Assembly: GCA_950106755.1 (NCBI GenBank)
Contig: OX467085.1
Coordinates: 4,278,001 to 4,342,000, forward strand
DNA: 64,000 nucleotides
Origin: Climacium dendroides
Taxonomy: Eukaryota; Streptophyta; Bryopsida; Hypnales; Climaciaceae
Direction of reading: 5' to 3'
This document shows, one piece after another, positions 1 to 12,397 of this stretch; position 1 is the stretch's first letter, and every line of letters begins with the position of its first letter. The position numbers and the translations under genes are program-made. Under the pieces are notes generated by a model. That model was not told the DNA's origin and did no database searches. It worked only from the letters and a program-made list of their open reading frames with translations.

Positions 1-997
1 ACTCTACACACTCTGTTCTAGGAATATTCCCCAACATCTTACATACCTTTTTCAAGGTACTTCTCTCTTTCTCATGTTCTTCCCGGACTTTCTTGAGCTC
101 TCCTATAATCGACCCTAAGGGATCGCTGCTCCAGATTGGATCCTTCTCTTCTTCTATCTGGACCTCTTTCCCTTTCCTCTTTTCCAGTTCCGGTTTTTCC
201 GACGAACCAGAAGCCTCTCTCTTAACCTCTCTCTCTTCCATCTCATCATCGGAGTCAGGTTTCATCCCGTGGGCCAGTTTGACCTCCTGGACTATGTATT
301 CCTGTCTCTCTTGCGCCCTCATACAATCTTGGGCATGATACAAATGAAAAAGAAATGGGGAAAGGCTAGATGGTTTAGTCTTTCCCACTCCCTTGCATAG
401 TTTGGCGACATAATCTCTCAAGACTTACCCCCAATCTACCTTCCTATCTCCGGACAGTGCACCAAAGATCGTATTTTCCAAAGTGATGGTCATCCGGTTT
501 CCTCTATCTGGACTAAGAATCGGAGCTAGAAATTCTAGCACCTTCTTCTCTCGCTCATCCTTGCAGTCACTCACCGTGTATCCATCCTTTGTATGAGGGG
601 CGTTCCGGAACTTACCCACCGTGGTCTTGTCTGTCCGGGAGGCCATCCCTTCTTTGCCCCGAGCAAAACCGTAAACCTCCCGCCATACTCCTGCGGTTCA
701 CTTGTCCGAAAGCGCCCTCACGATCTTCCTCCATTCATTCGACTACGGATGCAATATCTCCCGCACCATCACTTCGTCTTTGAAACTCCAGGGCCTTTCT
801 ATCAGCCCTGCACAGCCCATCTGACTAAGATCCTCCACTAGGTCGGCTCTCTCTCCCGCATCTTTCGGAATAATCAGAACAATGTTTCTAAGTGATATCT
901 TCATGGTGGGGGTCTCTTCCTCAGCCTCACTTCCAGACATGGTTGCAGTGCTCTCCCTTCCTCTTCTCAGACTAACCCTCACAACAGTCGCTTGCAC
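1..997 (-). pseudogene. Broken copy A of an unrecognised retroelement-type ORF, running off the left edge
   Basis: One minus-strand frame is open from about 997 to 1 apart from three stops: TAG at 743-745, TGA at 698-700 and TAA at 425-427. The likely start is the ATG at about 940 (MSGSEAEEETP). Beyond each stop the protein still aligns with the plus-strand copy at 1798-3935, for example RPWSFKDE with RPWNLKDE, ASRTDKTTVGKF with ASRTDRFFVGKF, and NTIFGALSGDRKVDWG with NTIFGALSGDRKIDWG. The left end is Glu/Lys-rich and probably coiled coil. I do not recognise the family. A pattern of G-D-R-K-[IV]-D-W followed by a Leu-rich stretch loosely resembles ORFs carried by plant retroelements; that is an inference. 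The two copies are head to head, so they are separate insertions or an inverted duplication. Confidence 0.6.
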
Positions 998-1797
998 TAC
1001 AGAACTGGCTTACTCGGAAACTCAAATTATCAAAAAAACCCGGAAACTCTTGTGGGAGCACGGAAATCCGGTTTTTAGCTTTAGAAGGGAAATAAGGGAA
1101 TTAGAACTCCTTATTCCCTATTTTTTTTCGTTTTTCTTTAGAAAAATAGACCGTAAGTAGTTAGGAACCAGATACCGGAATAGTGTTACTCTAGAATAGA
1201 TAATAGTGTTAACAAAAGTAACTGAAAACCAAAAACCAAAAACCTGGAAACAAGATAGTTAGGTCAAGAGTAGGGCGGAGTGAGTTTTATCAGAACCGAA
1301 AAACGGAAGAAAATAGAGGACCGGAAACCGGAAACGAATAGCAGGCAATCCGGGCATAACGGGTGCCTACCTAGCTCTAGACCGCACTCGAGAGCAAGTC
1401 TACTTTTCGGGAAACGATCACCTGTAACGGTCCCGTGTGAATGAAGTTAGCCCTAGAAAGTTAAAATAGAAGGGGCAAGTGGCTGAGACCTCCTTTTACT
1501 TGAAAGCTACTTTAAGAAGAGTTTTGTAAAGTGCATCCCCAGTGTCTTTATAGGTTAGCCAAAAGAGGAGTTACGGGCGCATCCATTTTAGTTTACAGTC
1601 CAGATTAGGGGAAGACAAGTCTCAAGAGGAGAGCACTCTAACAAGTTCACAAATGAGCATTAGAAATAAAAGTGTTCTGTTGGAGCGACTCTTGAGGAGG
1701 ATCCCTGAGTGGAGTGAGAAGATTAGAGCGCTAGTAATTTTGAAATCTCAAAGAGTGATTTCGGTCATTGATAAGTTTTAGAGAAAGCAGTCCACGA
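998..1797. other. Spacer between two divergent copies of the same ORF
   Basis: No credible gene. This 0.8-kb spacer separates the starts of the two head-to-head copies, so any shared 5' region or promoter of the family would lie here. It contains several CCGG-centred words (for example near 1042, 1070, 1172, 1320 and 1328), as do both flanking copies. I could not identify LTR ends or a primer-binding site. Confidence 0.4.
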
Positions 1798-3935
1798 TGG
1801 TGAGAGAGGAGGTAGTAGTGTCTTTACGCATGGTGAAGCCGGCAGTACCGGCTGATCCAAAAGAGAAGGCAAAGCTAGAAAAGGACCCTCCGACAGATGG
1901 AATGTGAAGGCTTTCTAGCCCGGCCATGGAACTTGAAGGATGAGGATATTGTGAGGGAGGTAATCGGCGCACCATTGAAGAAATGGAAGGGGACGTCGAG
2001 GGGCCGACCCAAGAACTGGACTCCAGCGCTATGGCGAGAAACATACGATTTCAAGAAGACGGACAAAGGACCGGCTTCGCGAACGGACCGTTTCTTTGTT
2101 GGTAAGTTCCAGAATCCTCCCACGAAGAAGGATGGCTTTCCTATAGTAGAATGTTAGGGAGAAGCGGTTGATGAAGTATCTTGCAGCTATCCTTAGTCCA
2201 AAGCAGCCGAATAGGATTATAGTCACCCTGTCAAACACCATTTTTGGTGCACTATCGGGTGACCGGAAAATAGATTGGGGAGTAGTGGTGAGGGATCAAA
2301 CAAAGAGGTTGGTAGGGGGCATAGGGAAGTCTAAACCTTCCCCTATAACCCCTTTTCTCTATCACTTGTACCAAGCTCATGGCTAGCTTACGAATAGAGA
2401 ACTAGATTCATACGATACAGCCAAAGCCATGTCGGAATTTGAAATAGAAGACTTGGATGAGGAAGCCGGGCAAGAAGAGGAAGATTCAGAGGCCGAGATA
2501 GGTGGAGATACTCCACAGGTCGAGGAAACTAAGTCACAGTGGAGGAAGCAGGATCGGAAAGACAAAGACCCGGAAATAGGAGAGGGAAGTAAGGGTGTCG
2601 ATCCGGTCTGGAATCAGGATCCCCTGGGTTGGATTGTGAAGGAACTCAGTGAGTTTCGGGTCCAGTACGGGAAGAATCAAGAGACAATCCAAGAGCTATG
2701 CCAACTGTTGAAGATCAGTCAACCACAGCAACTTGTTTTCCAACTAGACCGGAAGTCGAAAGAAGCGGTGAAGAGAGAGCTGAGCGAGGCCACATATAAG
2801 GTGGACTAGCTGACAAAGGAGCTGGAGGACAAGAAAGAAGAACTAGACTAGCAGAAGAGGTTCATCAATACAGCCTCGAAGAATCTTCAGGCGATCCGAG
2901 AGTTCATCGGCAATCCGAGCGAAGTCATCAACAAAGCAATACTATTTGACGAAAAGGTAATGGAGACCGGAAAGCAGATTCCAGCCAACCTAATGATGGT
3001 CCTAGTGTCCTACCATCGCAAGATGGAGGCAATAGTAGAGCCACTACGCGAGGTGATGAAGGAGGTAGAAGAACAAGGAGAGCAGGAGCAGGAACCGAAA
3101 ATGGAACTGAAGCTCGCACCAGCACCCCTTCCAGTACCCGCAGAAGAAGTTCAAGCGAAGGACAAGGTGGAGGACGTACCAAGCTCCTCCATCCAGCCTG
3201 AGCCTAAGGGAGAAATGACTTCCCTGCTAGGGGAAATAACGGACATTGCAGCAGAAGCAGTGAAGGCTGCTGAGGAGGAGAAGACCGGAGAAGTAGAAAC
3301 AACAAGCGAGGCGAAGAAAGCATCGGAGGAGGTGAAGGCCGCAGATGAAGAAAAGACAAAATCTGGACCGGAACTACCCGAGAAGAAGAACGTGCCCAAA
3401 CTAGGGTTGAGTAGCAAGTTTATCGACCTAAGTGAATCATCTCCAGTTTCTTCAACCCCTCCAGCAAAGAAGGAGAAGGTATTTCTCTCCACCCCACTCA
3501 AATTAGCTTTGGGAAGTGAATCCGGGTCGAGGGTGGAAAGGAAGACCGGATCTTAGGGACAAGGATCCGAGAAGGGTGGAACAATTGAAGAAACCACTCC
3601 TTAGAGTGCTAGGGCCAAGGTTCCACCCACACCAACCACACAGAAGAAGAAGCCTCCAATTATGTCAGCACAGAAGAAGAGGCTGATTTAAGAGGACGAT
3701 TCTAGAGGACGATGACGAGGAGGAAGAAGAAGAAGAAGAAGAGGACGAGGATGAAGAATCCGAAACTGAGGAAGACTCGGAGCCATATTTTGACCCGGAT
3801 CAAGCACTGGCAGAGACTTGAGCGACCCAGGCTGCAATAACTAAGAAGAAGAAGCTCGCCGCCTGGGGTAAGACACGCCAAGGACAGAAGAACGGAACCG
3901 TAAAGAAGCCGGCCGTGAAGAAGTTGAGAACTTAG
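1798..3935 (+). pseudogene. Broken copy B of the unrecognised retroelement-type ORF
   Basis: From the ATG at 1798 the protein (MVREEVVVSLRMVKP) aligns with copy A. A frameshift near 1897, another near 2155 and a third near 3700 break it. In the middle frame the stops are TAG at 2384, 2807, 2849, 3554 and 3602 and TAA at 3689; the last frame has TGA at 3819 and ends with TAG at 3933. Undamaged it would be about 710 residues. The N-terminal 190 residues are the conserved part, with FGALSGDRKIDWG near 2250. Then come a Glu-rich acidic/coiled-coil middle (2430-3550), a run of Glu and Asp near 3715-3770, and a Lys-rich basic tail. Function is unknown; a gag-like or accessory structural protein of a retroelement is my best guess. 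Confidence 0.6.
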
Positions 3936-5787
3936 GAAGTTACTTAGGGTAAATTTTTGAGGATAGGGTGGTGAAAGCCTAAAATTTTGGGATAGTTGTA
4001 CATAATTAGGAAGTTTACTTTTTAAGTGATACGGCCACTAGCAGTTGGAAAGTAACCGGGTCCGTAATTATAGGATTTGAGATCCACTTTTAGCAGAAAT
4101 AGTGGGAATTTAAGTGAAAGTCAACAAGGCTAGAAAGTAGTAAGGGAATGAAACGTGTTTCGCCTTGATTGGCTGGTAGGATACTTTTAGGTTAGGATTT
4201 TGAGGGAGTAGTTTAGTATTTAAATCCAGGACTTGCTTGGTCCCAGTGTGCATCTTTATCTTATGTTCTTATATTCATGAGTACCTGAGAGTTTGCTCTT
4301 GGAGTGATTGAACAAATCATAGTTGTATGTATTTGGCACTTGTCCGTGTTTTGAAAGTCCAGATTGGAAAGTGAATATAAGTGGATACAAGGTGTGCCCG
4401 GATGCTGAGTTTATCCGGTGCAGTATTGGATTAGTGTGCGTGGACAGAGGCAGAAGGGATCTCTAGTGTGGACTTGGAATGGACTAGGAAGAAGTACGGA
4501 GGAGGGGTACTCTCCGGAAGAAGTAAGGGTTAGCATGCCTCCACAGCGCTCGTTTCCCCTTTGGTCCCCGCTAGTCCAGACTGGATTTAGGACTAACTCA
4601 GTAGGCTGTCGTTGTAGCATTAGTTAGGAGGAATTAGACCGACTTGCGTGACCTGCTGGACACGATTGCTATTTCCTTTCCAATTGTGAGGACGGTCTCT
4701 TTCTCATTTGTAGGATTTGAAAGTTTATTTTTGAAAGTTTGATCACATAGTGAAACTTCTGACACTTTAAAATTGGAGGGTAGGAGTTAAGCTTCCCTCC
4801 TGAATCTCAATTAGCAAATCCCTCTTCGTTCAGAGGTTAAACTCGACATGGTTACAAATAGAGATCTAGACCGGATGTGAATACTAGAGGTTAAGGGTAG
4901 ATCTGTGGAAACGCGGATCCCGGTTACAGTCTGTAAAACGTAAATATGGGAAACTATTAGAGGTATGTGAATAGAAGTGTTGGGAGAGTTACAGGGTAGT
5001 GTAAAGGTGTGGGGTAGGAAACTAACCAGTTAGAGAATCTGTGTGATAAACAAGTGGGTGTTAAACCGGATTAGATCCGGTTAGTGTTGTTAGATCGGGA
5101 AGATCCGGTCTAACGTGTATTAGTAATTGTTGGACCGGAGGGATCCGGTCGTGTTTGTCCAAGAAAACAATGAGACCAAGTAGAGTTCCGATCTATTGTT
5201 TTGCTTGGGATTTTGTGTTTCGTAACCATCACTCTACCATTTTCCAGTAATTGTGAACCTAGGAATTTGATCTTTATGGGAACGATACTCGAGTCACTTT
5301 AAAGCCTCTTTTAAGAAATATTGAGCCTTAGAGAAGGATTTTTGCTTTCCTATACTATGACAACTCTTTAACCAACTATGAACCCTAACAGAAACAATTC
5401 CCAAGTTATAACTTGCCGGAAAAATTGGAAAAAGGTCTGACATTGAATTCTTCCTACTTCCCGTTTCCAACCGTTGGTTTTGACGTTTCCAGTCACTGGA
5501 CCGTTAAAATGGCTGTTGGAGGTTTGCCGTGAAATCCTCCGGACCACTACTTTGCTCATCATTATCCGGGGATGACCGTTAACTTCCGGTTTTCGGTTTC
5601 TACTGAGCCAAATCTTTTGGAATACCGACTAAAATCAATCTCGTTCCCAGTTATTAATTTTCCGGTTCCGGATTTTAGGAGTAACCATTAACTCTATTAT
5701 GGCATTAAGGTTTTTTGATTTTCTGGTTCCGGTTCTTCTCTCTCCCTACTCTATTTTTATAGCAAAAAGACAAAAAAATTTATCTAG
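3936..5787. other. Noncoding stretch with a probable LTR remnant
   Basis: No coding region is supported. It continues the CCGG-rich composition of the upstream ORF, with repeated GATCCGGT-like words at about 5063-5160. At about 5270-5365, a GGGAACGATACTCGAGTCAC segment followed by AAAGCC and, further on, TATACTATGAC resembles the layout beside the gypsy PBS near 40.1 kb, where AGTCACTTT and TATAATA occur in the same order on the minus strand. I therefore suspect LTR-proximal sequence from a Ty3/gypsy element. No TG...CA ends or second LTR could be established. Confidence 0.3.
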
Positions 5788-5832
5788 ATGAACCCACTAT
5801 GTCCTCAATTCCTCCTAAAAACTTCTAAGGCC

Positions 5833-7290
5833 CTATTTAGGACTTCCACACAATGGCTCCCCATGAGGCCACATACTATGCCCTTTGGAATCTTCCTTCC
5901 ACAACCTGATGCCATTGCCATCTTCTCCAGACCATTCCAAATCATTGTGCAACAATTTGTCCTCCATGACTAGAATTCCATTTGAATCCAAGTAAAACTT
6001 CACTTGTTGCGGCTTTGTATGTCCAATAAGGATCTCAGCATCGTCCACAAATGCACCTATAATGAATCCCTTGAAGTCTGGCACTTCTTCAATGAGGTGT
6101 GGGATAGTAAAAATGGATTCCACATCCCTGAAGGACTTCATTAGTGTTGGGATTGTTGGGAAGTTCTCCTTCTTCAATTGCATACTCCATCTTCTAAACA
6201 ATGCACCAATGTCATTATGCGTGTGGCCTACAATCATGAAGTTCACATACACTTCACGAAAGATCCTTTTCACCACAAAAAAAGACCAAAAATAAAAAAC
6301 ATATCTGTTCTTGTTGTCACCTGTTACATTATTCATTTGCACATTGAGAATGGGTGGCAACGGTGTTGCTGAAACTAAGGTTTTAGTACTAGAGGTAGTA
6401 ACGCTTCACACATCTCTGCACCCTTGAGGACCTTTTGAAATAAAGTCGTGAACCCTGATCCTTCAAATAATTGTCAAGAAGCCAATTTTGATGATTCTTC
6501 CAAATCTCGCAATAACTTAGCCATCGACCCAATAGTGTAATTTGAATCGTGGAGGAAGATATCAAAGCCTTAATGTGCATAACGGATGTCACCATGACCA
6601 TGGACAATCATGCTAGTGACAAAAACAGGTAACTTTACTAAGCCATCAAGCTCTTTACACTTGTACAAGAAGACAAGAGAAGCAGTATTGGCATGATCCA
6701 TCTTGTCATGCATGTTTGTAAGACATTCGTCTGGAGAAGTAAAGGACATATAACGGTTTGCGTAGTACAATTTCTTGTGAGCACAAGCAATGCCAAGATG
6801 TTTGCCCAACCTCCTAGACCATTTCAAATGGCTTTGAGAGCCAGCCAAAGTACTCTTCATAAGCTCCTATAGTTTGTTACAAATACTACACCTTGCAAAA
6901 TTATCTCTTGGCTTTTTCACATCAAACTCTACAAACTTCGTAGCTCTAATTTTGCTCAAGTCTGCTATAGAGACCCCTTTCAATCCGATAGCAGCATTTG
7001 CCTTGTTGATTTTGGGAATTTGATCCTTCCACTGGAAGGTAGATGGCAAAATCATAGAAACGACCTTCTCCCCGGACTTCGTAGTCCGTGTTTTATGTGG
7101 CATATGATCTGCTTCTTTGTCAAGAATGCACTTCAATGTGATAGTCGCTTGTTGAGTGTATTTCCTTGGCTTCACCAATTCCAAATTACCATGGTCCCTC
7201 ACTTCTCGATTATTATTCACATAATTTTGGTAGCGATAAAATGTCGCCTCTAGAATCCCAGCAATAAGCAACTACGCTCGCATGCACACA
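5833..7290 (-). pseudogene. Decayed DUF7869-like transposase copy, truncated by the satellite
   Basis: Collinear with the intact relative at 41043-43892: ATFYRYQNY with ATLYRYKKM, MPHKTRTTKSGEKV with MPHKSRTLESGEKV, HGHGDIRYAH with HGHGDVRYAH, GDNKNRYVF with GDNKNRWVF, and VGHTHNDIGALFRRWS with VGHTHEDIDALFGRWS. It has TAG at 7272 and 6867, TAA at 6570, TGA at 6474 and a frameshift before 6360. Two candidate catalytic positions are lost: the Asp of QLDN is Asn here, and HEDID is HNDIG. The N-terminal third is missing because homology stops at about 7290, where the satellite begins. The C-terminus ends around 5833, short of the relative. A dead copy. Confidence 0.8.
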
Positions 7291-7740
7291 CTAATTCCTA
7301 GAGTATTTTTCTTGGAACCAATATCAATTGAAAAAGTAGGGGGAAGCAGTAGGGTTATCTTAAAATAAAGTTTTCCATGAATCCTAATAATTTCGAAGTT
7401 TTGCAACTTGTATGTTATATTTTTGGACATACTTCGACGTCAAACCAATACAGTTTAGTCGTTTGCTTTGTATTCAATACAGCCTCATTTCTAGATTTTT
7501 TATTTTGAAACCATTTCAATTGAAAAAGTGTGGGGAAGCAATAGCGTTCTTTTGAAATTAATTTTTCCATGAATCCTAATAATTTCCAAGTTTTGCAACT
7601 TGTATGTTATGTTTTTAAACATGCTTCGACGTTAAATCAATACAATTTATTGTTTTCGGTTGTATTATATACAACCTCATTCCTAAAGTAATTCTTTGAA
7701 TTCCATTTCACTTGAAAAAGTGTGGGGAAGCAATAGCGTT

Positions 7741-10490
7741 CGCTTAAAATTAATTTTTCCATGAATCCTAATAATTTTGAAGTTTTGCAATTTAAATGTT
7801 ATGTTTTTAAACATGTTTCGACGTTATATCGATACAATTCATTATTTTGCTTTGTATTAAACACAGCCCCATTCCTAGAGTATTGTTTTTGAAACCCATT
7901 TCAATTGAAAAGGTGTGGGGAAGCAATAGGGTTCTCTTAAAATTCATTATTCCAAGAATCCTAATAATTTTGAAGTTTTGCAATTTGTATGCTATGTTTT
8001 CGGACATGCTTCAACGTCAAACCGATACACTTTATTGGTTTGCTTTGTATTCAATACAGCCTCATTCCTAAAGTATTTTTCTTGGAACCCATATCAATTG
8101 GAAAAGTAGAGGGAAGTAGTAGGGTTATTTTAAAATAATTTTTTCCATGAATCCTAATAATTTCGAAGTTTTGCAACTTTTCTATGATGTTTCTGGACAT
8201 GCTTCCACGTCAAACCGATACAATGTATGGGTTTGGGTTGTATTACATACAGCCTTATTCCAACAGTATTATTTCTTAAACCCATTTCAATTGTAAAAGT
8301 GTGGAGAAGTAATAGCGTTCACTTAAACTTAATTTTACCATGAATCCTAATAATTTTGAAGTTTTGCAATTTAAATGTTATGTTTTTAAACATGTTTCGA
8401 CGTTATATCGATACAATTTATTATTTTGCTTTGTATTAAACACAGCCCCATTCCTAGAGTATTGTTTTTGAAACCCATTTCAATTGAAAAGGTGTGGGGA
8501 AGCAATAGGGTTCTCTTAAAATTCATTATTCCAAGAATCCTAATAATTTTGAAGTTTTGCAATTTGTATGCTATGTTTTCGGACATGCTTCAACGTCAAA
8601 CCGATACACTTTATTGGTTTGCTTTGTATTCAATACAGCCTCATTCCTAAAGTATTTTTCTTGGAACCCATATCAATTGGAAAAGTAGAGGGAAGTAGTA
8701 GGGTTATTTTAAAATAATTTTTTCCATGAATCCTAATAATTTCGAAGTTTTGCAACTTTTCTATGATGTTTCTGGACATGCTTCCACGTCAAACCGATAC
8801 AATGTATGGGTTTGGGTTGTATTACATACAGCCTTATTCCAACAGTATTATTTCTTAAACCTATTTCAATTGTAAAAGTGTGGAGAAGTAATAGCGTTCA
8901 CTTAAACTTAATTTTACCATGAATCCTAATAATTTTGAAGTTTTGCAATTTAAATGTTATGTTTTTAAACATGTTTCGACGTTATATCGATACAATTTAT
9001 TATTTTGCTTTGTATTAAACACAGCCCCATTCCTAGAGTATTGTTTTTGAAACCCATTTCAATTGAAAAGGTGTGGGGAAGCAATAGGGTTCTCTTAAAA
9101 TTCATTATTCCAAGAATCCTAATAATTTTGAAGTTTTGCAATTTGTATGCTATGTTTTCGGACATGCTTCAACGTCAAACCGATACACTTTATTGGTTTG
9201 CTTTGTATTCAATACAGCCTCATTCCTAAAGTATTTTTCTTGGAACCCATATCAATTGGAAAAGTAGAGGGAAGTAGTAGGGTTATTTTAAAATAATTTT
9301 TTCCATGAATCCTAATAATTTCGAAGTTTTGCAACTTTTCTATGATGTTTCTGGACATGCTTCCACGTCAAACCGATACAATGTATGGGTTTGGGTTGTA
9401 TTACATACAGCCTTATTCCAACAGTATTATTTCTTAAACCCATTTCAATTGTAAAAGTGTGGAGAAGTAATAGCGTTCACTTAAACTTAATTTTACCATG
9501 AATCCTAATAATTTTGAAGTTTTGCAATTTAAATGTTATGTTTTTAAACATGTTTCGACGTTATATCGATACAATTTATTATTTTGCTTTGTATTAAACA
9601 CAGCCCCATTCCTAGAGTATTGTTTTTGAAACCCATTTCAATTGAAAAGGTGTGGGGAAGCAATAGGGTTCTCTTAAAATTCATTATTCCAAGAATCCTA
9701 ATAATTTTGAAGTTTTGCAACTTGTATGCTATGTTTTCGGACATGCTTCAACGTCAAACCGATACACTTTATTGGTTTGCTTTGTATTCAATACAGCCTC
9801 ATTCCTAAAGTATTTTTCTTGGAACCCATATCAATTGGAAAAGTAGGGGGAAGTAGTAGGGTTATTTTAAAATAATTTTTTCCATGAATCCTAATAATTT
9901 CGAAGTTTTGCAACTTTTCTGTGATGTTTCTGGACATGCTTCCACGTCAAACCGATACAATGTATGGGTTTGGGTTGTATTACATACAGCCTTATTCCAA
10001 CAGTATTATTTCTTAAACCCATTTCAATTGTAAAAGTGTGGAGAAGTAATAGCGTTCACTTAAACTTAATTTTACCATGAATCCTAATAATTTTGAAGTT
10101 TTGCAATTTAAATGTTATGTTTTTAAACATGTTTCGACGTTATATCGATACAATTTATTATTTTGCTTTGTATTAAACACAGCCCCATTCCTAGAGTATT
10201 GTTTTTGAAACCCATTTCAATTGAAAAGGTGTGGGGAAGCAATAGGGTTCTCTTAAAATTCATTATTCCAAGAATCCTAATAATTTTGAAGTTTTGCAAC
10301 TTGTATGCTATGTTTTCGGACATGCTTCAACATCAAACCGATACACTTTATTGGTTTGCTTTGTATTCAATACAGCCTCATTCCTAAAGTATTTTTCTTG
10401 GAACCCATATCAATTGGAAAAGTAGGGGGAAGTAGTAGGGTTATTTTAAAATAATTTTTGCATGAATCCTAATAATTTCGAAGTTTTGCA
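7741..10490. repeat. Higher-order repeat of 579 bp (three monomers), nearly 5 copies
   Basis: Blocks beginning near 7741, 8320, 8899, 9478 and 10057 are almost identical at an exact 579-bp spacing, while the three monomers inside each block differ clearly from one another. This is the classic signature of recent amplification of a trimer, so it is the youngest homogenised part of the array. The fifth copy drifts away near 10490. Confidence 0.9.
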
Positions 10491-12397
10491 ACTTTTCTGT
10501 GATGCTTTTGGACATGGTTCATGTCAAACGGATACAATGTATAGGTTTAGGATGTATTACATACAGCCTCATTCCCAGAGTATTGTTTGTTAAACCCATT
10601 TTACTTGAATAAGTGCAGGGAAGCAATAGCGTTCTCTTAAAATTAATTTTTCCATGAATCCTAATAATTTCAAAGTTTTGCAACTTGTATGTTATGTTTT
10701 TAAACATACTTGACGTTAAATCGATACAATTTATTGTTTTGGTTTGTATCAAATACATCCCCATTCCTAAAGTATTATTTTTGAAACCCATTTCAATTTG
10801 AATAAGTGTGGAACATTAGCGTTGTCTTAAAATTAATTTTTCATGAATCCTAATAATTTTGAAGTTTTGCAACTTGTATGTTATATTTTTGGCCATGCTT
10901 CAACGTCAAACCGATATAGTTGACTGGTTTGCTTTGTATTCAATATAGCCTCATTCCTAGATTCTTTATTCTGAAACGCATTTCAATTGAATAAATGTGG
11001 GGAAGCAATAGGGTTTTCTTAAAATTAATTTTTCCATGAATCCTAATAATTTTGAAGTTTTGCAACTTGTATGTTATATTTTTGGACAAGCTTCGATGTG
11101 AAACCGATACAATTTATGGGTTTAGGTTGTATTACATACAACCTCATTCCCAGAGTATTTTTCTTTAAACCCATTTCAATTGAAAAAGTGTGGGACGCAA
11201 TAGCGTTCTCTTAAAATCAATTTTTCCATGAATCCTAATAATTTTGAAGTTTTGCAACTTGTATGTTATATTTTTGGACATGCATCGATGTCAAATCGAT
11301 ATAGTTTAGTGGTTTGCTTTGTATTCAATACAGCCTCATTCCTAGATTTTTTATTCTGAAACCTTTTGCCATTGAAAAAGTGTGGGCAAGCAATAGGGTT
11401 CTCTTAAAATTAATTATTCCATGAATCCAAATAATATTGAAGTTTTACAACATGTATGTTATATTTGTAGACATGCTTCTACGTCTAACCAATACAATTT
11501 ATTGGTTTGGTTTGTATTAAATACAACCTCATTCCTAGAGTAATTCTTTTGAAACCCATTTCAATTGAAAAATGCAGGGAAGCATTAGCGTTATCTTAAA
11601 ATTACTTATTCCATTCATCCTAATAATTTTGAAGTTTTGCAACTTGTATGTTAGGCTTTTGGACATGCTTCAACGTCAATCCAATACAGTTTATTGGTTT
11701 GCTTTGTATTCAATATAGCCACATTCCTAGAGTATTTTTCTTGGAAGTCATATCAATTGAAAAAGCAGGGGGAAGCAGTTGGGCTATCTTAAAATAAATT
11801 ATTTTATGAATCCTAATAATTTTGAAGTTTTGTAACTTCTAAGTTATGTTTTCGGATATGCTTCCACGTCAAACCGATACAATGTATGGGTTAAGGTTAT
11901 ATTAAATATAGCCTCATTCCGAGAGTAATTTTTTTTAAACCCATTTCAATTGAAAAAGTGTGGGGAAGTAATAGCGTTCGCTTAAAATTCATTTTTCCAT
12001 GAATCCTAATAATTTCAAATTTTTTGCAACTTGTATGTTATCTTTTTAAATATGCTTCGACATTAAATTGATACAATTTATTTTTTTGGTTTGTATTAAA
12101 TACAGCCTCATTTCTAGAGTATTTTTCTTGAAACCCATTTCAATTGAAAAAGTGTGGGACGCAATAGCGTTCTCTTAAAATCAATTTTTCCATGAATCCT
12201 AATAATTTTGAAGTTTTGCAACTTGTATGATATATTTTTAAACATGCTTCGACGTCAAACCGTTATAGTTTATTGGTTTGCTCTGTATTGAATACAGCCT
12301 CATTCCTAGAGTATATCTTTTGGAACCAATTTAAGTTAAAAAAGTGTGGGAAGCATTAACGATCTATTCAAATTAATTTTTCCATCAATCCTAGTAA

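Noticed and set aside
420..436. Possible splice donor GGG|GTAAGT in copy A, skipping the TAA
   Set aside because: Homology to copy B continues without a gap straight after the stop, so an intron would remove conserved sequence.
7741..10490. Regular repeats that could suggest a CRISPR array
   Set aside because: Units are contiguous with no unique spacers, and the context is eukaryotic; this is a satellite.
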